Source: Bradyrhizobium sp. AZCC 1610
Lineage (GTDB): Bacteria > Pseudomonadota > Alphaproteobacteria > Rhizobiales > Xanthobacteraceae
Direction of reading: 5' to 3'
Assembly: GCF_036924515.1 (NCBI RefSeq)
Contig: NZ_JAZHRR010000001.1
Span: forward strand, 901,001 to 965,000
DNA: 64,000 nucleotides
Within the stretch, counting starts at the first letter, position 1. Each line of letters opens with the position of its first letter. Made by a program: the position numbers and the translations under genes. This document shows, one piece after another, positions 34,068 through 44,150 of this stretch. The notes under the pieces were generated by a model, which did not search any database, was not told where the DNA came from, and was given only the letters and a program-made list of their open reading frames with translations.

Positions 34068-36527
34068 ATGCTCGAGAAAATAAGCAAGCAAAAGTTGGTG
34101 GTGATCGGCAACGGCATGGCCGGCATCCGCACGGTGGAAGTGCTGCTGGATCGTGCCCCCGACCTTTATGACATCACCGTCTTCGGTTCCGAGCCCTACG
34201 GCAATTACAACCGGATTCTGCTGTCGCCTGTGCTCGCCGGCGAGAAGACCGTCGACGACATCATGCTCAACACCGAGCAGTGGTACGAGGATAACGGGAT
34301 CACGCTGCGCAAGGGCGAAATGATCGAGATGATCGATCGGCGTACCTGCGAAGTCGTCACCGCGGAAGGCGCGCGGGTGCCCTATGATCGCCTGCTGATC
34401 GCCACCGGCTCCAACCCGATCATGCTGCCGCTTCCGGGCAAGGACCTCCCGGGCGTCATCGGCTTTCGCGACATTCAGGACGTCGAGCGCATGGTTCAGG
34501 CCTCGACGAGCTACAAGAATGCCGTCGTGATCGGCGGCGGTCTGCTCGGCCTCGAAGCCGCCAACGGACTGATGAAGCGCGGCATGAACGTCACTGTCGT
34601 GCATCTGCTCGACACGCTGATGGAGCGCCAGCTCGATCAGGTCGCGGGCGGATTGCTGCGCAAGTCGCTGGAAGAGCGCGGCATGGTGTTCAAGATGCCC
34701 GCACAGACGGAAGCGATCCTGGGTGAGGACCGCGTGACCGGCGTGCGCTTTGCCGACGGCGAGGAACTCCCCGCGGATCTGGTCGTGATGGCGGTCGGCA
34801 TTCGCCCGAATATCGAGCTGGCGCGCAAGGCAGGTCTCTATTGTGAGCGCGGCATCGTCGTCTCCGACACCATGCAGACCTACGACGGGCGCATCTATGC
34901 GGTCGGCGAATGCGTGCAGCACCGCCGCCAGACCTACGGCCTCGTGGCTCCCCTGTTCGACCAGGCCAAGGTTTGCGCCAATCATCTCGCCATGAAGGGC
35001 TTCGCCACCTATGACGGGTCGGTCGTTTCGACCAAATTGAAGGTGACCGGGATCGACCTGTTCTCCGCCGGCGACTTCGCGCCGGGTGCGGATAAGGAAG
35101 AGATCGTCATGCAGGACGCTTCCCGCGGCGTCTACAAGCGGATCATTCTGCGCGACAAGAAGATCATCGGCGCCGTGCTCTATGGCGACACCATCGACGG
35201 CCCGTGGTACTTCCAGCATCTGCGCGACGGCACCGACGTTTCGCAAATGCGCGAGCGGCTGGTGTTCGGCGCCGCCAATCTCGGCGATGGCGGCCATAGC
35301 GGCAAGAACTCGGTCGCCGCCATGAGCGACGACGCGGAAATCTGCGGATGCAACGGCGTCTGCAAGGGTACGATCGTCAAAGCGATCAGCGAAAAGAAAC
35401 TCTTCACGATCGACGACGTGCGTGCGCACACCAAGGCATCGTCGTCCTGCGGTTCCTGTACCGGTCTGGTCGAGCAGGTACTCGCCTTCACGCTCGGCGG
35501 CGACTATTCGGCGGCGCCGAAGGTCAAGCCGATGTGCGCGTGCACCGATCACAGCCATGACGATGCGCGCCGCGTCATCATCGAGAATGGATTGAAAACC
35601 ATCCCCGACGTCATGAGGTTCATGGACTGGAAGACGCCGAACGGGTGTCATTCCTGCCGGCCCGCCCTGAACTATTACCTGCTTGCCACCTGGCCCGGCG
35701 AGTATCGCGACGATCAGCAGTCGCGCTACATCAATGAACGCGTCCACGCCAATATCCAGAAGGATGGGACGTATTCGGTCGTGCCCCGGATGTGGGGCGG
35801 CGTCACGACGCCGGATGAATTGCGTGCCATCGCCGACGTCGCGGACAAGTTCAAGATTCCGACCGTCAAGGTGACTGGCGGACAGCGCATCGATCTTCTC
35901 GGCGTGAAGAAGGAGGATTTGCCGGCCGTCTGGGCCGACCTCAATGATGCGGGCATGGTGTCGGGCCACGCCTATGCCAAGGGACTGCGGACGGTGAAGA
36001 CCTGCGTCGGTTCGGAATGGTGCCGTTTCGGCACACAGGATTCGACCGGCCTCGGCATCAAGATCGAAAAATTCATGTGGGGCTCGTGGACGCCGGCCAA
36101 GGTGAAACTTGCAGTGTCCGGTTGTCCGCGCAACTGCGCGGAAGCGACCTGCAAGGACGTCGGCGTCGTCTGCGTCGATTCCGGATTCGAGATCCATTTC
36201 GCCGGCGCCGCCGGTCTTCACATCAAGGGAACCGAGTTCCTGGGCAAGGTTGCGACCGAGGAGGAAACGCTCGAAGTCATCGCCGCGCTGACACAGCTCT
36301 ATCGCGAGCAGGGCTGGTATCTGGAGCGCATGTACAAGTGGTGCGACCGGGTCGGTCTCGACGCCATCCGCAAGCAGGTGGTCGACGATGTCGCCAACCG
36401 CAAAGCCCTGTTCAGCCGTTTCGCTTATTCGCAGCAGTTCTCGCAGAGCGATCCCTGGGCGGCGCGCGCCAAACGCGGCGTCGATCGCAACGAATTCACC
36501 CCGCTCGCGGAGCTGGAACTCGCATGA
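34068..36527 (+). CDS. nirB: Assimilatory nitrite reductase, large subunit
   Basis: An 819-residue NirB. Domains in order: FAD/NADH oxidoreductase (VVIGNGMAGIRTVEVLL, second nucleotide motif VVIGGGLLGLEAANGL), a BFD-like [2Fe-2S] region (CGCNGVCKG, SSCGSCTGLV), a ferredoxin-like half-domain, and the sirohaem/[4Fe-4S] site (TCVGSEWCRFG, SGCPRNCAEATC). It reduces nitrite to ammonium with NADH in the cytoplasm. The start at 34068 follows GAAGG and gives MLEKISKQKLV; upstream residues of the open frame lie within the leader. Overlaps nirD by four bases. Confidence 0.95.
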   Translation: MLEKISKQKLVVIGNGMAGIRTVEVLLDRAPDLYDITVFGSEPYGNYNRILLSPVLAGEKTVDDIMLNTEQWYEDNGITLRKGEMIEMIDRRTCEVVTAEGARVPYDRLLIATGSNPIMLPLPGKDLPGVIGFRDIQDVERMVQASTSYKNAVVIGGGLLGLEAANGLMKRGMNVTVVHLLDTLMERQLDQVAGGLLRKSLEERGMVFKMPAQTEAILGEDRVTGVRFADGEELPADLVVMAVGIRPNIELARKAGLYCERGIVVSDTMQTYDGRIYAVGECVQHRRQTYGLVAPLFDQAKVCANHLAMKGFATYDGSVVSTKLKVTGIDLFSAGDFAPGADKEEIVMQDASRGVYKRIILRDKKIIGAVLYGDTIDGPWYFQHLRDGTDVSQMRERLVFGAANLGDGGHSGKNSVAAMSDDAEICGCNGVCKGTIVKAISEKKLFTIDDVRAHTKASSSCGSCTGLVEQVLAFTLGGDYSAAPKVKPMCACTDHSHDDARRVIIENGLKTIPDVMRFMDWKTPNGCHSCRPALNYYLLATWPGEYRDDQQSRYINERVHANIQKDGTYSVVPRMWGGVTTPDELRAIADVADKFKIPTVKVTGGQRIDLLGVKKEDLPAVWADLNDAGMVSGHAYAKGLRTVKTCVGSEWCRFGTQDSTGLGIKIEKFMWGSWTPAKVKLAVSGCPRNCAEATCKDVGVVCVDSGFEIHFAGAAGLHIKGTEFLGKVATEEETLEVIAALTQLYREQGWYLERMYKWCDRVGLDAIRKQVVDDVANRKALFSRFAYSQQFSQSDPWAARAKRGVDRNEFTPLAELELA

Positions 36528-36859
36528 GCAACTGGATTGAAATCGGGACGCTGAACGATATTCCCGTTCTCGGCTCGCGTGTCGTGCGAACGGCGTCCGG
36601 AGACATTGCAGTATTTCGGACCGCCGACGACGAGGTGTTCGCGCTCGACGATCGCTGTCCGCACAAGGGCGGACCGCTGTCGCAAGGCATCGTGCACAAT
36701 AAACGCGTCACCTGTCCGCTGCACAATTTCGTCATTGAGCTCAAAAGCGGTACGGCGGTCGCGCCTGATGAGGGATGCACGCGCGCGCATCCGACCAAGG
36801 TGGAGAATGACATCGTCTGGCTTTGTATCCAGACGGCGGCGGCCGTGCCCGCCGAGTGA
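36524..36859 (+). CDS. nirD: Assimilatory nitrite reductase, small subunit (Rieske-type)
   Basis: A 111-residue Rieske-fold protein with CPHKGGP and CPLHNF, so both Cys-x-His pairs of a Rieske [2Fe-2S] cluster are present, unlike many enterobacterial NirD proteins that lost them. It starts within the nirB end (ATGA). It pairs with NirB. The next gene begins 12 bases later. Confidence 0.93.
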   Translation: MSNWIEIGTLNDIPVLGSRVVRTASGDIAVFRTADDEVFALDDRCPHKGGPLSQGIVHNKRVTCPLHNFVIELKSGTAVAPDEGCTRAHPTKVENDIVWLCIQTAAAVPAE

Positions 36860-36871
36860 GGGTGATCGCCC

Positions 36872-39532
36872 GTGCCAGTGAAGACAACCTGTCCGTATTG
36901 CGGCGTCGGCTGCGGCGTCATCGCTGACAGGGATGCCTCTGATACGGTTACCGTTCGGGGCGATCCGCTTCATCCCGCCAATTTTGGGCGGCTGTGCGCG
37001 AAGGGCTCGGCGCTGGCCGAGACCATCGGCCTCGAGGGGCGCCTGCTCGCGCCTGTGGTCAACGGGCAGGAAACGAGCTGGGATAGCGCACTCGATCATG
37101 TCGCGGAGGGTTTTGCCAGAATCGTCCGCGAGCATGGGCCGGATTCGGTCGCCTTCTATGTCTCCGGCCAGATTCTCACCGAGGACTATTACGTCATCAA
37201 CAAGCTCGCCAAGGGCTTCATCGGCACCGCCAACATCGACACCAATTCCCGGCTGTGCATGGCGTCGAGCGTGGCGGGTCACAAGCGCGCGTTCGGCAGC
37301 GACACCGTGCCGGGCTGCTATGAGGACCTCGAAACCGCCGATCTTCTGGTCCTCGTCGGCTCCAATGCCGCCTGGTGCCATCCGATCCTTTACCAGCGTA
37401 TGGTGGCCGCCAAGGCCAACAACCCCGCCTGCCGCATTGTCGTCATCGATCCGCGGCGGACTGCGACATGTGACGGCGCCGATCTGCACCTGCCGCTTCG
37501 CTCAGGCAGCGATTCGGTGCTGTTCAATGGATTGCTCGCGCATCTTGCTTCGCGCGACGCCATCGACAGCGCGTTCGTGGATGGCTCCACCACCGGCGCC
37601 GAAGCCGCGTTGCGCCAGGTCGCCGGCCAGACAGTTGCGCAGACTGCCGAAATCTGCGGCCTGGCCGAGGGCGCGGTGGCGTTGTTCTTCGACTGGTTTG
37701 CCAAAACCGAGCGGGTCGTCACTCTTTATTCGCAGGGCGTCAACCAGTCGAGCAGCGGCGTCGACAAGGTCAATGCGATCATCAACTGCCATTTGTTGAC
37801 GGGCCGTATCGGGCGACCCGGCATGGGGCCATTCTCGCTGACCGGACAACCCAACGCCATGGGCGGGCGGGAAGTCGGCGGGCTGGCCAATCAATTGGCC
37901 GCCCACATGGAGATCGAAAACCCGCAGCACCGCGACATGGTCCAGCGCTTCTGGCAGTCGCCAATTATCGCGGACAGGCAGGGCCTCAAGGCCGTCGACA
38001 TGTTCGACGCGATCGCCGACCGGCGCATCAAGGCGGTCTGGATCATGTCCACCAATCCGCTGGTCAGCCTGCCGGATGCCGATCGCGTGCGCCGCGCTCT
38101 CGATGCATGCGAGCTCGTCGTCGTCTCCGATTGCATGCGTCATACCGACACCACGCGTCATGCCCACGTATTGCTGCCTGCGCTGACCTGGGGCGAAAAG
38201 GACGGCACCGTCACCAATTCCGAACGCCGCATCTCCCGGCAGCGGCGGTTCCTGCCTGCGCCCGGCGCTGCAAGGGCCGATTGGCAGACGGTCTGCGACG
38301 TCGCCCAGCGCATGGGCTTTTCGGGGTTCGACTATCCGAGCGTTGCCGCGGTCTTCCGCGAGCACGCCAGGCTTTCCAGTTTCGAGAATGAAGGGACGCG
38401 CGATTTCGATCTGTCTGCCCTGAATACGCTCGACGATCGCGCCTACGATGCGCTTACCCCGATTCAGTGGCCGGTGACGCGCGAATATCCGACCGGCACG
38501 CCGCGGATGTTCGAAACCGGAAAATTCTTCACTGCCGACCGCAAGGCGCGTTTTGTGCCGGTGACGCCGCGTGCCGCCGTGAACGCGACCAGCCGGGACT
38601 ATCCACTGGTGCTCAATACCGGGCGGGTCCGCGATCAATGGCACACCATGACGCGGACGGGAAAATCGCCGCGGCTGCTGGCGCACGTTTTCGAGCCTTG
38701 TGCCGAATTCCATCCCGACGATGCACGCATGGCCGGCGTCGAGAATGGCGGGCTCGCGCGACTGACCAGTCCCTGGGGCGGGATGGTGGCGCGCGTTGTC
38801 GTCACCGCCGACCAGCGGCGCGGCTGCGTGTTCGTGCCGATGCACTGGAACGGCGAGTATGCCGGCGATGGCCGGGTCAACGCGCTGGTCAATCCGGCCA
38901 CCGATCCGATCTCCGGGCAGCCGGAGTCCAAGCACACGCCGGTCAAGGCGGCTGCTTACTTGCCGAAATGGCATGCCTTCATTCTCAGCCGGCAGGAGAT
39001 CGAGCGTCCCGAAGCGGGCTACTGGGTCGGCGGGCTTTCGGGGACCTGCTGGCGGATGGAGCTTGCCGGCGATGAGCGGCCACCGAGCTGGCGCGATTGG
39101 GCGCGGGCGCAGCTACGCGTCGGATATGACGACATCGAGTGGATCGCCTATCGCGATCCGAAGGCTGGCCGTTTCCGCTACGCGGCTGTTCGCGACGGCC
39201 GGCTGGAGGGCTGCGTGTTTATCGCCCCCGACCACAAGCTGGTCTCGCGGTCGTGGCTATCAGGGCTATTCGCCGAGCAGGTATTGTCGCCGAATGCGCG
39301 GATGTCGCTGCTGACCGGGCAGCCGCTCGATGCCAGCCAGGATGTCGGGCCGATTGTCTGCTCGTGCTTCGGCGTCGGACAACATCAGATATCGGCCGAA
39401 ATCCTTAAAGGGGCAGCCAGCGTCGAGGACGTCGGCCGGCGCCTGAAGGCCGGCACCAATTGCGGCGCCTGCAAGCCGGAGATCGGCAAGCTGCTGCGCG
39501 GCGCGGCCGCGCGGGACTCGCAGCCCGCATAA
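36872..39532 (+). CDS. nasA: Assimilatory nitrate reductase, catalytic subunit
   Basis: An 886-residue molybdopterin oxidoreductase. N-terminal [4Fe-4S] site CPYCGVGCGV...LCAKG; molybdopterin domains with SNAAWCHPI, INCHLLTGRIGRPGMGPFS; dinucleotide-binding end (NTGRVRDQWHTMTRTGKSP); then an extra C-terminal BFD-like [2Fe-2S] domain (CSCFGVGQ, TNCGACKPEIG), as in Klebsiella NasA and rhizobial enzymes. It reduces nitrate to nitrite. GTG start at 36872 after GAGGGTG. Named nasA in enterics and often nasC elsewhere. Confidence 0.93.
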   Translation: MPVKTTCPYCGVGCGVIADRDASDTVTVRGDPLHPANFGRLCAKGSALAETIGLEGRLLAPVVNGQETSWDSALDHVAEGFARIVREHGPDSVAFYVSGQILTEDYYVINKLAKGFIGTANIDTNSRLCMASSVAGHKRAFGSDTVPGCYEDLETADLLVLVGSNAAWCHPILYQRMVAAKANNPACRIVVIDPRRTATCDGADLHLPLRSGSDSVLFNGLLAHLASRDAIDSAFVDGSTTGAEAALRQVAGQTVAQTAEICGLAEGAVALFFDWFAKTERVVTLYSQGVNQSSSGVDKVNAIINCHLLTGRIGRPGMGPFSLTGQPNAMGGREVGGLANQLAAHMEIENPQHRDMVQRFWQSPIIADRQGLKAVDMFDAIADRRIKAVWIMSTNPLVSLPDADRVRRALDACELVVVSDCMRHTDTTRHAHVLLPALTWGEKDGTVTNSERRISRQRRFLPAPGAARADWQTVCDVAQRMGFSGFDYPSVAAVFREHARLSSFENEGTRDFDLSALNTLDDRAYDALTPIQWPVTREYPTGTPRMFETGKFFTADRKARFVPVTPRAAVNATSRDYPLVLNTGRVRDQWHTMTRTGKSPRLLAHVFEPCAEFHPDDARMAGVENGGLARLTSPWGGMVARVVVTADQRRGCVFVPMHWNGEYAGDGRVNALVNPATDPISGQPESKHTPVKAAAYLPKWHAFILSRQEIERPEAGYWVGGLSGTCWRMELAGDERPPSWRDWARAQLRVGYDDIEWIAYRDPKAGRFRYAAVRDGRLEGCVFIAPDHKLVSRSWLSGLFAEQVLSPNARMSLLTGQPLDASQDVGPIVCSCFGVGQHQISAEILKGAASVEDVGRRLKAGTNCGACKPEIGKLLRGAAARDSQPA

Positions 39533-39617
39533 GCGGCCTGAGCGTATGCCGGTTGCGATCCGTCAAACGGCTGTCGCCGGACAATACGCCTCGGCGGCCT
39601 TTGCTGTAGCGTCGCCA

Positions 39618-40559
39618 CTAATTCCTAATCGCGTAAAGCGGCGTTCGCAGCGTTAGCTGGTAGGACGGCTTCGGCGTCCAGGCGATCTGTGCGGTGACGC
39701 CGAACAGCCGATTGTCGTTGTCGTCCATGCGGTCGAGGTCGAACCGAACGATCGGCTGCGTGAAGGCAGGAAACGGCGTCAGGTTCAGAAGCTGCGCGCC
39801 GCCGAAGTGTTGCACACCGAAGCGGCCGGTCAGCTTCCAGTTGTTGTCCCACTGATAATAGCCGCCGACATAGCCCATGACATCAGGGTTGACGCGGGCG
39901 AGGGGGCTATCGAGCAGGACCTTGGCGTACTGCATTCCCGCGAGCAGCCCGCGCGTTTCATCCGCATTCAGTGCGTAGTCCGCCTCGACGATCGTGTTGT
40001 AGGTGGTGGAGGCCAGCGGGGCATCTGAAGTCGAACGCGACGCGTTGGATTGGACGGTGATGGTCGGAAACGTTCCGCCGTTCTGCTGATAGATGTCGGC
40101 CTGGAATCCGACGGTAAAGCTGAAGATCGTGAACGCAGTCCAGGGATCGGTACCGGCCTGCGACGTGGCTCCGCTGACGCCGCCATAGACCGAGAGCCGA
40201 TCATTGACATCGACAGTCAAGGGCAGGTCGACCGAGAGGCTTTGGCTGGACGGCGAAGTCTGGGTTCGGAGCGAGGAAAGGCTCACCAGCCTCGATAACA
40301 ACGGAGGCGAGCTGAATCCGATCGAGAGCGAGCCGGCGGGCAGCGTCGAGTAGATGGTTCTCATATCGAGGTAAAAGTTCGGCAGGGCCGGTTTTGCCGC
40401 GGTCGCATCCTCCTCCTCATCGTCGCCATCGTCTTTTCCAAGCGCAAGGCCCGTGACGCAAAACGACACCAGCACGCCGAGCGCTACGCCTCCGACGGAT
40501 CGCGCTAGCGCGAGTTTCAGACGGCGCGGTGCAGTAGATCTGGTAAAGCTCGTGCTCAA
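39618..40559 (-). CDS. Outer-membrane-like protein of unknown family
   Basis: About 313 residues from a TTG start at 40559 (AAGGG eight bases before). That start puts a fitting signal peptide first (basic RRLKLALARS, then GGVALGVLVSFCVTGLALG), followed by an acidic run (KDDGDDEEED) and a long stretch of alternating-polarity strands (LSVYGGVSGATS, FTVGFQADIYQ, VMGYVGGYYQWDNNWKLTGRFGV). This reads as a beta barrel of the MetA-pathway/phenol-degradation outer-membrane type, but I cannot name a family. An upstream ATG would add 51 residues before the signal peptide. Confidence 0.6.
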   Translation of the reverse strand: MSTSFTRSTAPRRLKLALARSVGGVALGVLVSFCVTGLALGKDDGDDEEEDATAAKPALPNFYLDMRTIYSTLPAGSLSIGFSSPPLLSRLVSLSSLRTQTSPSSQSLSVDLPLTVDVNDRLSVYGGVSGATSQAGTDPWTAFTIFSFTVGFQADIYQQNGGTFPTITVQSNASRSTSDAPLASTTYNTIVEADYALNADETRGLLAGMQYAKVLLDSPLARVNPDVMGYVGGYYQWDNNWKLTGRFGVQHFGGAQLLNLTPFPAFTQPIVRFDLDRMDDNDNRLFGVTAQIAWTPKPSYQLTLRTPLYAIRN

Positions 40560-40668
40560 CCGGCGTTGCCCTTGACTGGACAAGCTAGACCATTTGCCTG
40601 TGGCGAATACAAGCGGCGGCTGCCATCCCGGCTTCGGTCTCATGGCGGGTGTGGCGCGTTTGCGCCGC

Positions 40669-41859
40669 CTATCGGGGAGCCGGAACTCCGTTCGATCGGC
40701 TGAGGGCCGCAAAAAGCAGCGCGGCGGCGATGCCGGACAGCAGCGAAGCCGCGAGGACGCCGAGCCGGATCTGTTTCAGCACCGCTTCATCGTCGAACGC
40801 CAGCGTGCCGATGAAGAGGCTCATGGTGAAGCCGATGCCGGTCAGGATGGCCATTGCATAGAGTTTTGTAGTCGTGGTTCCTTCCGGCATGGCAGCCAGG
40901 CCCAGCCTGATCGCAAGCAGCGACGCGACAAAGACCCCGACCTGTTTGCCGATGAAAAGTCCTGCAATAATCCCGAGCGGGATCGGCGCTGTCAGATTCG
41001 CGAAGGTCAGGCCATAAAGCGATACGCCGGCATTGGCGAAGGCAAAGATCGGGACGATGGCGAAATTGACCCACGGCTTGAGCGCGTGTTCGGTATCTTC
41101 GAGCAGGCTGTGGCCGTCCTGCCGCGTCAGCGGCATCGCGAAGCCGACGGCGACGCCGGCGAGCGTCGCATGCACCCCGGATTCGAGCACGCAGACCCAG
41201 GTGAATAGGCCTGCGATCAGATAGAACGCGGGCTTGCGCACATCGAGCAGGTTGAGGACCACGAGCGCGGCGACGCCGAGCCCGCCGAGCGCCAGCGCCA
41301 GAACCGAAAGGTCGGCGGTATAGAAGATCGCGATGACGATGATGGCCATCAGGTCGTCGATGATCGCGAGCGCCAATAGAAAAGTTTTCAGCGAAGCGGG
41401 CACTTTACGTCCCAGCATGGCGCAGACGCCGAGCGCAAAAGCGATGTCGGTGGCTGCCGGTATGGCCCAGCCGCGCAACGCGTGGGCGTCGCCCCAGTTT
41501 ACCGCGGCAAAGATCGCGGCCGGCGTGACGAAGCCGCCAAACGCGGCGATCACGGGCAAAGCCGCTTTCTTCGGACTTGCCAGCGCACCCTCGATCGCTT
41601 CGCGCTTGATCTCGAGGCCGACCAGCAGAAAGAACACCGCCATCAAGCCGTCGTTGATCCAGTGTTCGAGCGTCTTGGTCAGCCCGATCGATCCGATCCG
41701 CACCTCGCCGGTCGTATGCAACAGCGCCTGATATTGAGGCCCGATCGGCGAGTTTGCGACGATGAGAGCCGCGGCCGCGGCGACGCCGAGCGCGATGCCG
41801 CCATAGAGGTCCGTGTTGTCGGCAGCGCGAGGCGCGGCCGGCGGCGCCTTGGCCTTCAC
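40669..41859 (-). CDS. nhaA: Na+/H+ antiporter NhaA
   Basis: A 396-residue inner-membrane antiporter. The ion site aspartates are present (ATDIAFALGVCAML and LAIIDDLMAI, the Asp163/Asp164 pair of the E. coli protein), and early segment LMAVFFLLVGLEIKREAIEG is typical. Exchanges Na+ or Li+ for protons at alkaline pH. Its start overlaps the TetR gene end by four bases, so the regulator is cotranscribed with it. Confidence 0.95.
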   Translation of the reverse strand: MKAKAPPAAPRAADNTDLYGGIALGVAAAAALIVANSPIGPQYQALLHTTGEVRIGSIGLTKTLEHWINDGLMAVFFLLVGLEIKREAIEGALASPKKAALPVIAAFGGFVTPAAIFAAVNWGDAHALRGWAIPAATDIAFALGVCAMLGRKVPASLKTFLLALAIIDDLMAIIVIAIFYTADLSVLALALGGLGVAALVVLNLLDVRKPAFYLIAGLFTWVCVLESGVHATLAGVAVGFAMPLTRQDGHSLLEDTEHALKPWVNFAIVPIFAFANAGVSLYGLTFANLTAPIPLGIIAGLFIGKQVGVFVASLLAIRLGLAAMPEGTTTTKLYAMAILTGIGFTMSLFIGTLAFDDEAVLKQIRLGVLAASLLSGIAAALLFAALSRSNGVPAPR

Positions 41860-42485
41860 TGGCCGGCCGCCTTGATGGCGACCGACAGCGCGAGCTTGGT
41901 TTCCCCGACGATGTCTTCGACCAGCTCTTCCCGGCTGACATGGGCAACCTGGCCGGTTAGCAATCCCTGTTCCGCGAGCATGACCACGCCATGTAGCGAG
42001 GCCCAGACCTTCAGGGCGCTACGCTCGCGCAGGAGCCCGACGGCCGGCGCCTCCAGCGCTTCCACCAGGAGTTCGAATGTCTCCATTGCCGCGCTTTGCA
42101 GCTCGCTGCCTTTCGGCGCGCATGCCATGGTTCGCGACGCAAACATCAGGCGATAGATGCCGTTGCGGCGCAGGCCGAAATCAAGCGTGAGCTGCGCGAA
42201 GCGCGACAGCTTCGACTGCTTTGACGGCTTTTCGATCGCCGTGCGCATCATGGCTGAGAACTGCCGGAACGCTTCGGCCGTGACGGCCGTCAGCAGCGTC
42301 TCGCGATCGGCAAAATGCTTGTAGGGCGCCGGCTGCGAGACGCCGAGCTTCTTGGCAAGCGCGCTGATGCTGATCGCTTCGGGACCGCCGAGCTCGACTT
42401 CGTGCAACGCGGCCTGAACCAGGGCATCACGAAGATCCCCATGGTGATAGGCGTTCAGTGCTTTGCGTGCGGGTCGAGGCGGCAT
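41856..42485 (-). CDS. TetR-family regulator
   Basis: A 209-residue TetR protein with HTH ISISALAKKLGVSQPAPYKHFADRETLLTAV and a TetR_C_33-like C-terminal domain. It forms an operon with nhaA and is divergent from the ferredoxin/P450 genes. Repeats ATAACTT at 42501 and 42548 in the divergent region could be part of its site. Which of the two operons it controls is not settled by sequence. Confidence 0.88.
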   Translation of the reverse strand: MPPRPARKALNAYHHGDLRDALVQAALHEVELGGPEAISISALAKKLGVSQPAPYKHFADRETLLTAVTAEAFRQFSAMMRTAIEKPSKQSKLSRFAQLTLDFGLRRNGIYRLMFASRTMACAPKGSELQSAAMETFELLVEALEAPAVGLLRERSALKVWASLHGVVMLAEQGLLTGQVAHVSREELVEDIVGETKLALSVAIKAAGQ

Positions 42486-42636
42486 TCAGTTCCATGATCT
42501 ATAACTTTTGCCTTGACAGCACAACGGCAACGCGAATGTAATACGATATAACTTCGCGGTGAGCCGGCGTGTCTGCGCCGTCGCGCCGAGAGAGGGCAGT
42601 GCGAGATAATGCGCGCCGCAAAAGGGAAACGCTGCG

Positions 42637-42846
42637 ATGGCTGGAAAGCTGAAAATCCGCGTCGACCAGGACAAATGTCAGGGCCACGCGCGCTGCAAAT
42701 CACTGGCACCCGAACTGTTCGACCTCGACGAATTCGGCAACGCGCACGAAGTCGGCGACGGTTCCGTGCCCGCGGGTCTGGAAGACAAAGCCTGGCTCGC
42801 CCAGAGCAACTGCCCCGAGATCGCGATCGAGGTGACCGAGGAATAG
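42637..42846 (+). CDS. [3Fe-4S]-type ferredoxin, P450 partner
   Basis: A 69-residue ferredoxin. Cluster residues are Cys14, His17, Cys20 and Cys59 (DKCQGHARCKS, SNCPEIAI): the Cys-x-x-His-x-x-Cys pattern with a single C-terminal Cys-Pro typical of ferredoxins that feed bacterial P450s. A ribosome site is weak. A P450 follows 61 bases later. No ferredoxin reductase is nearby. Confidence 0.9.
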   Translation: MAGKLKIRVDQDKCQGHARCKSLAPELFDLDEFGNAHEVGDGSVPAGLEDKAWLAQSNCPEIAIEVTEE

Positions 42847-42907
42847 TCCGGTCACGCGATCCTTAATCCACCAGGATCTGAACGTACCAAGCAGAGGAAT
42901 TGCTCCG

Positions 42908-44128
42908 ATGTCCGATTCCGCCAGCATCATGCCCGAACATCCCCCAGTCACCGACTGGGTCAACGATTTCGACCACACCGATCCGACCTGGACGGAAAAC
43001 CCGTTTCCGATTTGGGAAAAATTGCGTGAGGCGTCGCCGGTCGTTTACACCGAGCGGTTCCTCGGCTGCTACATGCCGACCACCTACCAGGCGGTGAAGG
43101 AAATCGCCTACGACACCGACCATTTTTCTTCGCGGCGCGTCATCGTGCGCGACATGCGGCCGGAGATAACCGCCAGGGCGCCGCCGATCACCTCCGATCC
43201 GCCTGAGCACAAGCCTGCCAAGCAGTTGCTGTTGCCGCCGTTCACGCCGGACGCGATGAAAAAGCTCGAGCCGCGGGTGCGCGCCATCTGCAACGAGCTG
43301 ATCGACGAGTTCATTGCCGACGGCAAATGCGACGCCGCCGCGCGCTATACCAAGCATGTTCCGGTCCGCGCCATCGCGCATATGCTCGGGATTCCCGAAA
43401 AGGACGGCGATCTCTTCATCAAATGGATTCACGGCATCCTCGAACTCGGCATCAAGGATGACAACGCGCTGATGGAGGCGGTGAGGGAGATGACCGGCTA
43501 TTTCGCCGGCCACCTCGAGCAGCGCAAAAAGAATCCGACCGACGATCTGATCACGACGCTGATGAACGCGAAGGACAAGGACGGAAATCCGCTGGCGGAT
43601 GAGCATGTGCTGGGTTCGCTGCGGCTGCTGCTGATCGCCGGCATCGACACCACCTGGAGCGCGATCGGCTCCTCGCTGTGGCATTTGGCGAAGACGCCTG
43701 CGGACCGCGAGCGCCTTGTCGCGGAGCCCGAACTGATGCCGCTGGCGGTCGAAGAACTGCTGCGCGCCTATTCGCCGGTGACGATGGCGCGTGAGGTGAT
43801 GAAGGAGACCACCGTCAGCGGCTGCCCGGTCAAGCCCGGCAACATGGTGCTGTTGTCGTTCCCGGCCGCTAACCGCGATCCGGCGATGTTCCCCGATGCC
43901 GAAAAGGTGGTGATCGACCGCAAGGAAAATCGCCACGCGGCGTTCGGCCTCGGCATTCACCGCTGCGTCGGCTCCAACCTCGCGCGTATGGAAATGACCG
44001 TTGCGATCGAGGAATGGCTGAAGCGGATTCCGGATTTCAGGCTCGATCCGGCCGGTAAGGTCACGTGGTCGGAAGGTACCGTGCGCGGCCCGCGCCAGTT
44101 GCCCATGCTGTTCGGCAAGGCGAACTGA
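42908..44128 (+). CDS. Cytochrome P450
   Basis: A 406-residue soluble P450: oxygen-binding helix LIAGIDTTWS (244-249 core), Glu283-x-x-Arg286 of helix K, and haem ligand Cys353 in FGLGIHRCVG. The I-helix acid-alcohol pair (Asp247-Thr248/249) is present, so normal monooxygenation is expected. Substrate is unknown. Ferredoxin upstream is the probable donor. The three-hairpin repeat 44151-44276 follows the stop. Confidence 0.92.
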   Translation: MSDSASIMPEHPPVTDWVNDFDHTDPTWTENPFPIWEKLREASPVVYTERFLGCYMPTTYQAVKEIAYDTDHFSSRRVIVRDMRPEITARAPPITSDPPEHKPAKQLLLPPFTPDAMKKLEPRVRAICNELIDEFIADGKCDAAARYTKHVPVRAIAHMLGIPEKDGDLFIKWIHGILELGIKDDNALMEAVREMTGYFAGHLEQRKKNPTDDLITTLMNAKDKDGNPLADEHVLGSLRLLLIAGIDTTWSAIGSSLWHLAKTPADRERLVAEPELMPLAVEELLRAYSPVTMAREVMKETTVSGCPVKPGNMVLLSFPAANRDPAMFPDAEKVVIDRKENRHAAFGLGIHRCVGSNLARMEMTVAIEEWLKRIPDFRLDPAGKVTWSEGTVRGPRQLPMLFGKAN

Positions 44129-44150
44129 GCATTCAGCGTCGGATAGGTGT

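Noticed and set aside
42489..42530. TTGACA as a -35 box of the ferredoxin gene
   Set aside because: The best -10 candidate (TAATAC) is 20 bases away, too far for a standard promoter.
42499..42709. Small frames between TetR and ferredoxin genes
   Set aside because: Lie in the divergent promoter region, no ribosome site or domain.
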